Shown here: piece by piece, positions 26,108 through 34,687 of the stretch
How the letters are laid out: every line of letters starts with the position of its first letter
How positions within the stretch are numbered: the first letter of the stretch is position 1
NCBI GenBank assembly: GCA_934631005.1
Contig: CAKTXA010000001.1
Location: 62,001 to 126,000, forward strand
Reading direction: 5' to 3'
Length of the DNA: 64,000 nucleotides
Source: an uncultured Oscillospiraceae bacterium
GTDB taxonomy: Bacteria > Bacillota > Clostridia > Oscillospirales > Oscillospiraceae
Notes under the pieces: generated by a model
The model's database searches: none
What the model saw: only the letters and a program-made list of their open reading frames with translations
What the model was told of the DNA's origin: nothing
Made by a program: the position numbers and the translations under genes

Positions 26108-26136
26108 GGTATATCCTCATTCGTACAGGTTTTTGC

Positions 26137-27174
26137 TTATAGCTTCTCGATCTGCCGCAGCAGCTCCGGCAGCAGCTCGTCATACGGCAGGCGCATTTTC
26201 TGCTCGCCGCGGACGAACAGCACGCCGCAGTCCTCGCCGCCGGCAATGCCGATGTCCGCCTCGCGCGCCTCACCGGGGCCGTTGACCACGCAGCCCATCA
26301 CCGCCACGGTGATCGGCTTTTCGCAGTCTGCCAGCGCCCGCTCCACCTGCTCGGCAAGGCCGATCAGGTCGATGCGCGTGCGCCCGCACGTCGGGCACGA
26401 GACGATGTTCACGCCGCCGCGGCGCACGCCCGCAGCCTTCAAGATGGCCTTGGCCGCGACGACCTCGCGCACGGGGTCGGCCGTGAGCGAGACGCGCACC
26501 GTGTCGCCGATGCCCATGCACAGAAGGCCGCCGATGCCCATGGCCGATTTGATGGTGCCCATATACTCCGTGCCGGTCTCGGTCACGCCGACGTGCAGCG
26601 GATAGTCCGACTGCTCCGAAAACAGGCGGTACGCCTGCATCATCAGCGGCACGCTGCTCGATTTCATCGACACGCAGATGTCCGTAAAATCGCAGTCCTC
26701 CAGCAGGCGGATGTGCGAAAACGCACTCTCCACCAGCGCCTCCGGCGTGGGGTGTCCGTATTTTTCCAGCAGCTGCTTATCCAGGCTCCCGCCGTTTACG
26801 CCGATGCGGATGGGGATGTGACGGGCGCGGCACGCGTCCACCACCGCACGCACGCGATCGGCTCCGCCGATATTGCCGGGGTTGATGCGAATTTTCGCCG
26901 CGCCGCCCTCGGCGGCCAGAATGGCCAGCCGGTAGTCAAAATGGATGTCCGCCACCAGCGGCAGCGGCGAATATTTGCAAATTTCCGCAAAGCCGCGCGC
27001 CGCGTCGCGGTCGGGCACGGCCAGCCGCGCGATCTGGCAGCCTGCGCTTCGCAGAGCCTCCAGCTGCGCGAGCGACCCCTCCACATCGGTCGTGCGCGTG
27101 TTCAGCATCGACTGGATGCTCACCGGCGCGCCGCCGCCGATGGGAACGCTGCCCACCAGAATTCTCTTTGTCAT
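26137..27174 (-). CDS. ispG: 4-hydroxy-3-methylbut-2-en-1-yl diphosphate synthase (flavodoxin-dependent)
   Basis: This 345-residue [4Fe-4S] enzyme converts methylerythritol cyclodiphosphate to HMBPP in the MEP isoprenoid pathway. N-terminal TIM barrel (PVSIQSMLNTRTTD, RINPGNIG) and C-terminal Fe-S domain with cysteines in SCPTCGRT and VMGCVVNGPGEARE. I use ATG 27,174 because GGAG is 6 bp upstream; two further upstream codons (27,177 and 27,192) are possible. It follows rseP by 10 bp. Together with dxr upstream it shows that this organism makes isoprenoids by the MEP route. Confidence 0.95.
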   Translation of the reverse strand: MTKRILVGSVPIGGGAPVSIQSMLNTRTTDVEGSLAQLEALRSAGCQIARLAVPDRDAARGFAEICKYSPLPLVADIHFDYRLAILAAEGGAAKIRINPGNIGGADRVRAVVDACRARHIPIRIGVNGGSLDKQLLEKYGHPTPEALVESAFSHIRLLEDCDFTDICVSMKSSSVPLMMQAYRLFSEQSDYPLHVGVTETGTEYMGTIKSAMGIGGLLCMGIGDTVRVSLTADPVREVVAAKAILKAAGVRRGGVNIVSCPTCGRTRIDLIGLAEQVERALADCEKPITVAVMGCVVNGPGEAREADIGIAGGEDCGVLFVRGEQKMRLPYDELLPELLRQIEKL

Positions 27175-27184
27175 CATACGCTCC

Positions 27185-28240
27185 TTACGCAAACAGCTTC
27201 CAGATGTCCTTGAACGTGACGAACGCCATGAACGCCAGCAGCGCGATCATGCCCGCCGCGTGCACATAGCCCTCGTATTTGGGCGGGATCTTCTTTTTCG
27301 TCAGCGCCGTAAAGAGCGTCCCCACCAGCAGCAGGAAGATACGTCCGCCGTCCAGCGCCGGGATGGGCAGCATATTCATCACCGCGAGGTTGATGGCGAT
27401 GAACGCCGCCAGATACGCGATATTTGCCGCCGCGGCAGACCTTGTGGCGGACTGCTCGCCCGTTTTGGCAATGACCGACACGATGCCCACCGGCCCGCTC
27501 ATCTCATCCACCGATACCGCGCCGGAGATGAGATCCTCCAGCCCCAGCCACACGAGCCGCGTAAAATCCATCGCCGTGTTCCAGCTGTTTTTCAGCACCG
27601 AGCCGAGCGTTTTCGGCTCCGTGCCGAAATAAAAGCCGTATTTGACCTGTTTTTCGCCGTCCACGGTGTACTCGACCGGCGTCATCCGGAATTTCTTCAG
27701 CTCCACGAGCTGCCCGTCCCGGCGGATCGTCAGGTCATATACGCCCGTTTTGCTGCGGCCCAGCAGCATCGACACGTCCGACTGGATATACACCCGCCGC
27801 CCGTCGATCTTATAAAATTCGTCGCCCGCCTGCAGGGCGTCCGCCGCCTCATACGGGCAGCCGTCAAAAAACGAGTCGATCCGCGGCGTGGCAAAGCCCG
27901 CCGCCGTGCTGCACAAAATGACCAGCACCAGAAAGCCCGCAAGGAAATTCATAAACGACCCCGCCGCCAGAATGATCAGCCGCCGCCACCAGGGCTTTGA
28001 CGTGAAGGCGCGGGGGTTGTCGCTTGACTCATCCTCGCCCTCCATCGCGCAGTAGCCGCCGATGGGGATGCAGCGCAGGGAGTACGTCGTCTCGCCCTTG
28101 GTCTTTTTGACGAGCGCCGGGCCCATGCACACGGCAAATTCATTCACCTGCACGTCCAGCGCCTTGGCGGTGAGAAAATGCCCCAGCTCGTGCACAAAAA
28201 TGAGCACGCCGAAGATGAGGATCGCGATCAGAATATACAT
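27185..28240 (-). CDS. rseP: Site-2 metalloprotease RseP (M50 family)
   Basis: A 351-residue intramembrane zinc protease with HELGH at residues 18-22 in the first transmembrane helix, the second metal ligand region NMLPIPALDGGRI in a late helix, and a PDZ domain between (about 115-185, AGDEFYKIDGRRV). It cleaves anti-sigma factors or signal-peptide remnants within the membrane. It is placed between dxr and ispG, the usual order. It is shorter than the E. coli enzyme because it has one PDZ domain instead of two, as normal for Firmicutes. Confidence 0.93.
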   Translation of the reverse strand: MYILIAILIFGVLIFVHELGHFLTAKALDVQVNEFAVCMGPALVKKTKGETTYSLRCIPIGGYCAMEGEDESSDNPRAFTSKPWWRRLIILAAGSFMNFLAGFLVLVILCSTAAGFATPRIDSFFDGCPYEAADALQAGDEFYKIDGRRVYIQSDVSMLLGRSKTGVYDLTIRRDGQLVELKKFRMTPVEYTVDGEKQVKYGFYFGTEPKTLGSVLKNSWNTAMDFTRLVWLGLEDLISGAVSVDEMSGPVGIVSVIAKTGEQSATRSAAAANIAYLAAFIAINLAVMNMLPIPALDGGRIFLLLVGTLFTALTKKKIPPKYEGYVHAAGMIALLAFMAFVTFKDIWKLFA

Positions 28241-28249
28241 GGCATCACC

Positions 28250-29401
28250 TTATTTTGAAAACTTTGCGGCAACGGCCTGCCGCGCCAGCCGGTCCGCCCG
28301 CTCGGCCGTCTCCAGCGAGTCAAGGTGCTCGACCGGCACGCGCTGCAGCGCTTCGTCCACGGCCTCCGCAATCTGCAAAAAGCCGATGCGCTCCCGCAGA
28401 AACAGCCCCACCGCGGCCTCGTTCGCGCCGTTGAGCACAGCGCACGCCGTGCCGCCCGCGGCGGCGGCCTGCCTGGCAAGGCGCAGGCACGAGAACGCGT
28501 CCTCGTCCGGCGCGCTGAACGTGAGCGCCGGGCACGTGAGCAGATCGAGCGGCGGCGCGGGATTCTCCCGCCGGGCCGGATACGTCAGCGCCAGCGAGAT
28601 GGGCAGGCGCATATCGGGCGTGCCGAGCTGCGCAAGCATCGCGCCGTCGCAGAACTCCACGAGCGAATGCACGATCGACTGCCGGTGGATGACCGCCGTC
28701 ACGCTTTCCAGCGGCAGATCGTACAGGCGCATCGCCTCGATGATCTCCAGCCCCTTGTTCATCAGCGTCGCCGAGTCCACCGTGATCTTCGCGCCCATGC
28801 TCCAGTTCGGGTGCCGCAGCGCATCCGCGCGTGTTTTCCCCGCGAGCTCGCTGCGCGTCAGGCCGAAAAACGGCCCGCCGGAGCACGTGAGGATGAGCCG
28901 TTTGATCTCGCCGCGGTCACGGCAGCCCATCAGGCACTGGAAGATGGCCGAGTGCTCCGAGTCGACGGGGATGATCTCGGCACGATACCGCGCCGCCTCG
29001 CACATCACCAGCTCGCCTGCGCACACGAGCGTCTCTTTGTTCGCCAGCGCGATGCGCTTTTTTGCGCGGATGGCGCAGAGCGTCGGCCGCAGGCCGATCA
29101 TGCCGGACACCGCCGTGACGACCGTGTCCGCCTCCGGCAGCGCCGCCGCGGCGAGCAGGCCGTCCATGCCGCTGAGAACTGTAATATTCATATCCGCCAG
29201 CCGCGCTTTTAATTCCTGCGCGGCGGCATCGTCATATAAAACCGCCAGCTCCGGGCAAAATTCGCGGCACTGCGCCGCCAGTGCGTCCACATCCGTGTTC
29301 GCCGCCAGCGCCGCCACGCGCACGCCAAGCGTGTGCGCTACATCCAGCGTCTGCCGACCGATGGACCCCGTGGAGCCGAGGACGGAAATGCAGCGGCTCA
29401 T
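28250..29401 (-). CDS. dxr: 1-deoxy-D-xylulose 5-phosphate reductoisomerase
   Basis: This 383-residue NADPH-dependent enzyme makes 2-C-methylerythritol 4-phosphate, the first committed MEP-pathway step. NADPH motif GSTGSIGRQTLD at residues 7-18; metal and substrate residues in VDSEHSAIFQCL (Asp/Glu) and the GMGAKITVDSATLMNKGLE-type block; flexible loop with ILTCSGGPFFG. It overlaps cdsA by 4 bp upstream and lies 10 bp ahead of rseP, so it is in one operon. Confidence 0.96.
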   Translation of the reverse strand: MSRCISVLGSTGSIGRQTLDVAHTLGVRVAALAANTDVDALAAQCREFCPELAVLYDDAAAQELKARLADMNITVLSGMDGLLAAAALPEADTVVTAVSGMIGLRPTLCAIRAKKRIALANKETLVCAGELVMCEAARYRAEIIPVDSEHSAIFQCLMGCRDRGEIKRLILTCSGGPFFGLTRSELAGKTRADALRHPNWSMGAKITVDSATLMNKGLEIIEAMRLYDLPLESVTAVIHRQSIVHSLVEFCDGAMLAQLGTPDMRLPISLALTYPARRENPAPPLDLLTCPALTFSAPDEDAFSCLRLARQAAAAGGTACAVLNGANEAAVGLFLRERIGFLQIAEAVDEALQRVPVEHLDSLETAERADRLARQAVAAKFSK

Positions 29402-30243
29402 ATAACGGCCTCCAGCAGCATCACCATGCCGTACACAACCGGCGCGATGAACATCGTGGAGTCAAAGCGGTCGAGCACGCCCCCGTGCGTCAGGAAGATA
29501 TGGCTGTAATCCTTGATGCCGGCCTCGCGCTTGATGACGCTCATCGAAAGGTCGCCCAGCTGGCCGAAGATATTCGCGACCACGCCGATGACCGCCAGAT
29601 ACCACAGCGGCAGCTCCATGCTCCACGCCGCCCGCGCGACAAGGCCGAGGACGAGCATCCCCAGCGCGCTGCCGACGGGGCCGCCGATGCCGCCGGCCCA
29701 CGTTTTTTTCGGACTGACGCGCGGGGCCATTTTTTTGCCGCCGAAGATCATCCCGGCGAACATCGAAAACGAGTCGCCGATGAACGCCACCACGAACGGC
29801 ATCAGCACGAATACAGGGCTTATATTGCGCAGCAGCGCGATGCAGCCGTACATTGCCGGAAACACGAACGCTCCGACGATGCACACCGCCAGCGAGCCGA
29901 ACGGCATGGCGTTTTCCAGCCCATGTGTGCCGACTGTGACTGAAAACAGCACGACCACATACAAAAACGCGAAGGCGGCGTACAGATACGGCGCGTAGTC
30001 CGGCGCGGAATACTCCGCCGGGTGCGGCTGCCGCGCGCAGAGCAGCACCGTCAGCGCTGCCGTCAGGATCGTCAGCACATACACGAAGATCGGCACATTT
30101 TTCCCCGCCGTGTGCAGCAGCTCATACGCCGCCGCGCCCGCGATGGCCGCGGCCAGGATCGCCGTGGCGATGGGCGGCAGCACCAGCAGAATAAGCAGCA
30201 GCAGCGGCACGCCGACGGCGGCCACCAGCAGTCTCTGTTTCAT
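29398..30243 (-). CDS. cdsA: Phosphatidate cytidylyltransferase
   Basis: This 281-residue integral membrane enzyme makes CDP-diacylglycerol from phosphatidic acid and CTP. Around eight hydrophobic helices and the C-terminal family signature region, SMSVIKREAGIKDYSHIFLT followed by GGVLDRFDS, with conserved Lys and Asp residues. Overlaps both neighbours (uppS and dxr) by 4 bp, indicating translational coupling. Confidence 0.95.
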   Translation of the reverse strand: MKQRLLVAAVGVPLLLLILLVLPPIATAILAAAIAGAAAYELLHTAGKNVPIFVYVLTILTAALTVLLCARQPHPAEYSAPDYAPYLYAAFAFLYVVVLFSVTVGTHGLENAMPFGSLAVCIVGAFVFPAMYGCIALLRNISPVFVLMPFVVAFIGDSFSMFAGMIFGGKKMAPRVSPKKTWAGGIGGPVGSALGMLVLGLVARAAWSMELPLWYLAVIGVVANIFGQLGDLSMSVIKREAGIKDYSHIFLTHGGVLDRFDSTMFIAPVVYGMVMLLEAVI

Positions 30244-30974
30244 TTCTTCACGCCTCCAAACCGGCGGTCGCGCTTTTGATACGCCGCGATCGCCCTGTCA
30301 AGTTCCCGTTCGTCAAAGTCGGGCCAGAGCACGTCGGTAAAGTAGTACTCCGCATAGGCCGACTGCCACAGCAGAAAATTGCTGATCCGCTCCTCGCCCG
30401 ACGGGCGGATGATGAGCTCCGGGTCGGGGATGCCCGCCGTGTACAGAAGCCCCCCGAAGTCCGCCTCCGTCAGCTCCTCCGGCTTTTTTTCGCCCGCGGC
30501 GCACTGCGCGGCAAAGCGCCGCGCGGCGTGGACGATCTCGTCCCGCCCGCCGTAGTTGATGCAGATATTCGCCTGAAAGCCGTCGTAATGGGTCGAAATT
30601 TCATCCGTCCGCTCGATGAGCGCCCGCAGCTCCGGCCGGATGCGCGAAAGCTCGCCCAGCACCCGCAGCCGGATGTGGTCGCGCTCCATCTCGTCGATGG
30701 CCTCATGCAGGTATTTTTCGAACAGCCCCATGATGCTCTCGACCTCGTCGCGCGAGCGCTTCCAGTTCTCCGTGGAAAAGGCGTACACCGTCAGGTATTT
30801 CACCCCGATCGCACGGCAGTACGTCGCGATGCGCCGGAACGTCTCCGCCCCGGCGGCGTGCCCCGCCGTGCGCGGCAGGCCGCGCTTTTTCGCCCAGCGG
30901 CCGTTGCCGTCCATGATGATGGCGATGTGCTGCGGCGGCGGGAGCTTTTGTGTTTTCCCTGTAAATAATTTCAT
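30240..30974 (-). CDS. uppS: Isoprenyl transferase (undecaprenyl diphosphate synthase)
   Basis: This 244-residue cis-prenyltransferase extends farnesyl diphosphate to the C55 lipid carrier for cell-wall synthesis. Catalytic Asp and phosphate loop in IIMDGNGRWAKKRGL (residues 19-33), YAFSTENWKRS and the C-terminal signature RPSGEERISNFLLWQSAYAE. It supplies the product of the MEP genes downstream to the envelope. It is separated from frr by a terminator, yet overlaps cdsA by 4 bp. Confidence 0.96.
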   Translation of the reverse strand: MKLFTGKTQKLPPPQHIAIIMDGNGRWAKKRGLPRTAGHAAGAETFRRIATYCRAIGVKYLTVYAFSTENWKRSRDEVESIMGLFEKYLHEAIDEMERDHIRLRVLGELSRIRPELRALIERTDEISTHYDGFQANICINYGGRDEIVHAARRFAAQCAAGEKKPEELTEADFGGLLYTAGIPDPELIIRPSGEERISNFLLWQSAYAEYYFTDVLWPDFDERELDRAIAAYQKRDRRFGGVKK

Positions 30975-30990
30975 AGTCCTGCCTCAAGAC

Positions 30991-31014
30991 AAAAGCCGCC
31001 GGACGGCGGCTTTT
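30991..31014 (-). terminator. Rho-independent terminator after frr
   Basis: A perfect 10-bp stem (AAAAGCCGCC / GGCGGCTTTT) with a 4-nt loop and a T-tail lies 18 bp beyond the frr stop and 16 bp before uppS. It would uncouple uppS and the genes after it from pyrH-frr unless read-through is regulated. Confidence 0.8.
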
Positions 31015-31032
31015 GACAGTGATCCGTGCGGA

Positions 31033-31584
31033 TCAAATTTCCATAAGTTCCTTGTCCTTCTTGGCGCACATTTCATCGATGCGCTTGGTGAAGCGGTCGG
31101 TCAGGTCCTGAATGTCCTTTTCGGCGACCTTCTGATCGTCCTCGGTCAGCTCGCCCTTCTTCTGTGCCTTTTTGACATAGTCCACGGCGTCGCGGCGCAC
31201 GTTGCGCACGGCCACCTTGGCGTCCTCGCCGTATTTTTTGACCTGCTTCGTCAGCTCCTTGCGGCGCTCCTCCGTCAGCTGCGGGAACACCAGACGGATA
31301 ACGCGGCCGTCATTCTGCGGGTTGATGCCGAGATCAGAGGTCTGGATCGCCTTTTCGATCGTCTTCAGCAACGACCCGTCCCACGGCTGGATCATCAGCG
31401 TCCTGGGGTCGGGCGAGGAGACCGTGCCGACTTGGTTGATGGGCGTATCCACACCGTAGTATTCCACCGTGATGCGGTCGAGCACCTGCGCGTTGGCACG
31501 CCCGGCGCGCACCGCGCCGAAGTCCGCCGCGAGCACCTCGAGCGTTCTTTCCATTTTGCGTTCAAATTCCTTCAGATCTGCCAT
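31033..31584 (-). CDS. frr: Ribosome recycling factor
   Basis: A 183-residue factor that splits post-termination ribosomes with EF-G. Shows the RRF fold: three-helix bundle termini and the conserved R/N-rich stretch VRAGRANAQVLDRITVEYYG, plus RLVFPQLTEERRKEL and KYGEDAKVAVRNVRRDA. The reading frame is open for another 60 codons upstream, but these are repeat-derived; GGAGGA lies 8 bp before ATG 31,584, and the protein starts MADLKEFERK as expected. Confidence 0.97.
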   Translation of the reverse strand: MADLKEFERKMERTLEVLAADFGAVRAGRANAQVLDRITVEYYGVDTPINQVGTVSSPDPRTLMIQPWDGSLLKTIEKAIQTSDLGINPQNDGRVIRLVFPQLTEERRKELTKQVKKYGEDAKVAVRNVRRDAVDYVKKAQKKGELTEDDQKVAEKDIQDLTDRFTKRIDEMCAKKDKELMEI

Positions 31585-31618
31585 GGGAAGTTCCTCCTTC
31601 AGCTCTAATTTTCTCTTA

Positions 31619-31779
31619 GGCAACACCGCACAATTCGGCAAGCAGATTCGCCGAGAGATTTTTCGCCAAGGCAAGGTTTGGGAAGCGCAGGAATACTTTG
31701 TGTATTTCGCGCTTTCCAAACCGCGGCATTGGCGGAAAAGATCCGGCGAAGCGCGCCGACGCAATTGCGCGGTGCTGCC
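31619..31779. repeat. 161-bp nested palindromic repeat, copy 2
   Basis: Termini GGCAACACCGCACAATT and AATTGCGCGGTGCTGCC pair, with the only two mismatches becoming G-U wobbles when read as minus-strand RNA. The core hairpin includes GCAGGAATACTTTGTGTATT. It lies 1 bp after the pyrH stop and 34 bp before the frr start, inside the pyrH-frr operon. Confidence 0.9.
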
Positions 31780-31780
31780 A

Positions 31781-32497
31781 TTACTCTTTGACGATCGTGC
31801 CGATCTTTTCGCCCATCACGACCCGCAGGATGTTCTGCGGATCCTTCAGCGCAAACACCTGCACCGGGATATGATTGTCCATGGAGAGCGACGTCGCCGT
31901 GGAATCCATCACCGCCAGATGCTTGGCCAGCACCTCGTCATACGTGACCTCGTCATAGCGCACGGCCGTGGGATCCTTCGCAGGGTCCGCGGAATAGACG
32001 CCGTCGATGTTTTTGGCAAGCAAGATCGCATCGGCGTCGATCTCCGCCGCGCGGAGCACTGCACCGGTGTCGGTGGAGAAATAGGGGTTGCCGGTGCCGC
32101 AGCCGAAGATGACCACGCGGCCCTTTTCCAGGTGCCGGATGGCCTTGCTGCGGATATACGGCTCCGCGATCTTATTCATCTCGATCGCCGTCTGCACGCG
32201 CACGGCCACGCCGCGCTGCTCCAGACAGTCGGCCACCGCCAGGGCGTTTATGACCGTGGCGAGCATGCCCATATGGTCGGCCCGCGTGCGCTCCATCCTG
32301 CCGCCGCCGTCCTTGGCGCCGCGCCAGAAGTTGCCGCCGCCGACCACGATGCCGACCTGCACGCCCAGCGCCACGCACTGCTTGACCACGTCGCACACGC
32401 CGCCGATGACGTCAAAGTTCAGTCCCCGGTGCGCCTCGCCCGCCAGAGCCTCGCCGCTGATCTTCAGCAGCACTCTTTTATATTTCGGCTGATCCAT
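31781..32497 (-). CDS. pyrH: UMP kinase
   Basis: A 238-residue amino-acid-kinase-family enzyme that phosphorylates UMP in pyrimidine nucleotide synthesis. N-terminal KRVLLKISGEALAG, the UMP/ATP-site region VVGGGNFWRG and C-terminal IDADAILLAKNIDGVYSADP. A promoter lies 40 bp upstream. It precedes frr, the conserved arrangement, although a palindromic repeat now separates them. tsf and rpsB, which usually precede pyrH, are absent here; glnS is divergent instead. Confidence 0.96.
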   Translation of the reverse strand: MDQPKYKRVLLKISGEALAGEAHRGLNFDVIGGVCDVVKQCVALGVQVGIVVGGGNFWRGAKDGGGRMERTRADHMGMLATVINALAVADCLEQRGVAVRVQTAIEMNKIAEPYIRSKAIRHLEKGRVVIFGCGTGNPYFSTDTGAVLRAAEIDADAILLAKNIDGVYSADPAKDPTAVRYDEVTYDEVLAKHLAVMDSTATSLSMDNHIPVQVFALKDPQNILRVVMGEKIGTIVKE

Positions 32498-32537
32498 GAA
32501 ATGACCGCTCCTTTATTCGTTTCAAATCTCGTAGGTT

Positions 32538-32566
32538 ATTCTATAATATTTTTGCCCGAATGAAAA
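32538..32566 (-). promoter_or_regulatory. pyrH promoter
   Basis: Minus-strand TTTTCA and TAGAAT are spaced 17 bp, about 40 bp before pyrH. Confidence 0.5.
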
Positions 32567-32626
32567 GAGGAAATTTGCATCCGGCGGCAATGTTTTCACA
32601 TTTTTTACAAAATGTCGCCCCGGTCG

Positions 32627-32655
32627 TTGCCAAACGGGCAAGCTTCGTATATAAT
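32627..32655 (+). promoter_or_regulatory. glnS promoter
   Basis: TTGCCA and a perfect TATAAT are separated by 17 bp, 45 bp upstream of the glnS start. No T-box-like leader fits in the short untranslated region. Confidence 0.7.
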
Positions 32656-32699
32656 ATAGGGCAACGCGACTACAATACACTTTTGCGGGAGGACTTCCC

Positions 32700-34430
32700 A
32701 TGGACGAAATTCGCAAGACCCCGGAAACGAAAAATTTTATCGACGTCTTTGTCGAGCAGGACATCGGCCCCGGCGGCCAGTTTGAGGGCCAGACGGTGCA
32801 CACGCGCTTCCCGCCCGAGCCGAACGGCTATCTGCACATCGGCCACTGCAAGGCGCTGACCATCGACTTTGGCACGGCGGAAAAATTCGGCGGCCTGTGC
32901 AATCTGCGCATGGACGACACGAACCCCACCAAGGAGGACACGGAATACGTGGACGCCATCCAGCAGGATATTCACTGGCTGGGCTTTGACTGGGGCGACC
33001 GCTTCTTCTACGGCTCGGATTATTTTGAAAAGGATTACGAATACGCCGTCGAGCTCATTAAAAAGGGCCTCGCCTACGTCTGCGACCTCACACCCGAGCA
33101 GGCGAAGGAATACCGCGGCGACATCGGAAAGCCTGCCGTCTCGCCGTACCGCGACCGCTCGGTGGAGGAGAATCTCGACCTCTTTGAGCGCATGAAAAAC
33201 GGCGAATTCCCCGAGGGCAGCAAAACGCTGCGCGCGAAGATCGACCTGGCCTCCGGCAACTTCAATATGCGCGACCCTGTCATCTACCGCATCCGCTATA
33301 TGCACCATCACCGCCAGGGCGACAAGTGGTGCATCTACCCGATGTATGACTTTGCCCACCCCATCCAGGACGCGCTCGAGGGCATCACACACTCGCTTTG
33401 CTCGCTGGAGTTCGAGGCCCACCGGCCGCTGTATGACTGGGTGGTCAGCAACATCTCCATCCCCTACCACAAGCCCCGGCAGATCGAGTTCGCGCGGCTC
33501 GGCATCGACCACACCGTCATGTCCAAGCGCAAGCTGCGCCTGCTGGTGGAGACCGGCCGCGTCAGCGGCTGGGACGATCCGCGGATGCCCACGCTCTGCG
33601 GCCTGCGCCGCCGCGGCTATACCGCCGCGTCCATCCGCAGCTTCTGCGAGCGCATCGGCGTGGCCAAGTCCGCGAACACCGTGGAATACGCGTTCTTGGA
33701 GCACTGCCTGCGCGAGGACCTCAACGACACCGCCGAGCGCGTCATGGCCGTGCTGCACCCGGTGAAGCTCGTCATCACGAACTACCCCGAGGGCAAGCAC
33801 GAGACGTTCTCCGTGGAGAATAACCCCGTCCATCCCGAGCAGGGCACGCACGAGATCACGTTCTCCCGCGAGGTGTGGATCGAAGCGGACGATTTTATGG
33901 AGCAGCCCATCCCGAAGTATAAGCGCCTGTATCCGGACGGCCCCGAGTGCCGTCTGAAGGGTGCGTACCTCATCCGCTGCACCGGCTGCAAAAAGAATGC
34001 CGACGGCTCCATCGCCGAGGTTTACGCCGAGTATGACCCCGACTCCCGCGGCGGCGACCCCGCCGACGGCCGCAAGGTCAAGGGCGCGACCATCCACTGG
34101 GTGGACGCCGCGAACTGCGTGGACGCCGAGGTGCGCGTGTATGATAATCTCTTCCTCGACGAGCAGCCGGACGCTGCCGACAAGGATTTTTTGGCGTGCA
34201 TGAACCCCGACTCCCTGCAGGTGCTCACCGGCTGCAAGGTCGAATCCGCGCTCGTGGCCGAGGCTGAAAAATACGACGCGCAGGGCGCGCAGCGCACGGC
34301 CAAAACGGCGCCGGGCTTCCAGTTCATGCGCGTGGGCTACTTCTGCCTCGACAGCCGCGACTGCCGCAAGGACCATCTCGTCTTCAACCGCAGCGTCGGC
34401 CTGAAGGACAGCTTCAAGCCCGCAAAATAA
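32700..34430 (+). CDS. glnS: Glutaminyl-tRNA synthetase
   Basis: This 576-residue class I synthetase charges tRNA-Gln directly. The HIGH motif appears as PPEPNGYLHIGHCKAL (about 40-55) with RMDDTNPTKE after it. The KMSKS equivalent is VMSKRKL near residue 270, and the C-terminal beta-barrel anticodon domain has KGAYLIRCTGCKK. GGGAGG precedes the ATG. Many Firmicutes lack this enzyme and use Glu-tRNA amidation; its presence in Clostridia is usually attributed to transfer. It has its own promoter and terminator. Confidence 0.96.
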   Translation: MDEIRKTPETKNFIDVFVEQDIGPGGQFEGQTVHTRFPPEPNGYLHIGHCKALTIDFGTAEKFGGLCNLRMDDTNPTKEDTEYVDAIQQDIHWLGFDWGDRFFYGSDYFEKDYEYAVELIKKGLAYVCDLTPEQAKEYRGDIGKPAVSPYRDRSVEENLDLFERMKNGEFPEGSKTLRAKIDLASGNFNMRDPVIYRIRYMHHHRQGDKWCIYPMYDFAHPIQDALEGITHSLCSLEFEAHRPLYDWVVSNISIPYHKPRQIEFARLGIDHTVMSKRKLRLLVETGRVSGWDDPRMPTLCGLRRRGYTAASIRSFCERIGVAKSANTVEYAFLEHCLREDLNDTAERVMAVLHPVKLVITNYPEGKHETFSVENNPVHPEQGTHEITFSREVWIEADDFMEQPIPKYKRLYPDGPECRLKGAYLIRCTGCKKNADGSIAEVYAEYDPDSRGGDPADGRKVKGATIHWVDAANCVDAEVRVYDNLFLDEQPDAADKDFLACMNPDSLQVLTGCKVESALVAEAEKYDAQGAQRTAKTAPGFQFMRVGYFCLDSRDCRKDHLVFNRSVGLKDSFKPAK

Positions 34431-34440
34431 ATGCTTACAA

Positions 34441-34480
34441 AGCCGGGGCGCTTCCCAAACGGAAAGCGCCCCGGCTTTTT
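34441..34480 (+). terminator. Rho-independent terminator of glnS
   Basis: A 13-bp stem AGCCGGGGCGCTT / AAGCGCCCCGGCT with a 10-nt loop is followed by TTTTT, 10 bp past the stop codon. Confidence 0.88.
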
Positions 34481-34521
34481 CTGTCTATATCCCGCACGGA
34501 GCGTGCTCCGGGCTTTTCTAT

Positions 34522-34682
34522 GGCATCACCGCACAATTCGGCAAGCAGATTCGGCGAGAGATTTTTCGCCAAGGCAAGGTTTGGAAAACGCAGGAATACT
34601 TTGTGTATTTCGCGTTTTTCAAACCGCGGCATTGGCGGAAAAGATCCGCCGAAGCGCGCAGACGCAATTGCGCGGTGATGCC
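34522..34682. repeat. 161-bp nested palindromic repeat, copy 3
   Basis: Same length and orientation as copy 2. Termini GGCATCACCGCACAATT and AATTGCGCGGTGATGCC; position 5 is T-A here against A-C in copy 2, a compensated change. It lies 5 bp after the flavodoxin stop, between convergent transcription units. Confidence 0.9.
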
Positions 34683-34687
34683 CTATA

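Noticed and set aside
31585..31764. A 60-residue N-terminal extension of ribosome recycling factor
   Set aside because: The extension is translated repeat sequence; the standard start has a good ribosome site and matches the family N-terminus.
32670..34376. A 568-codon minus-strand frame opposite glnS
   Set aside because: glnS has HIGH- and KMSKS-type motifs, promoter and terminator; the antisense frame has none.
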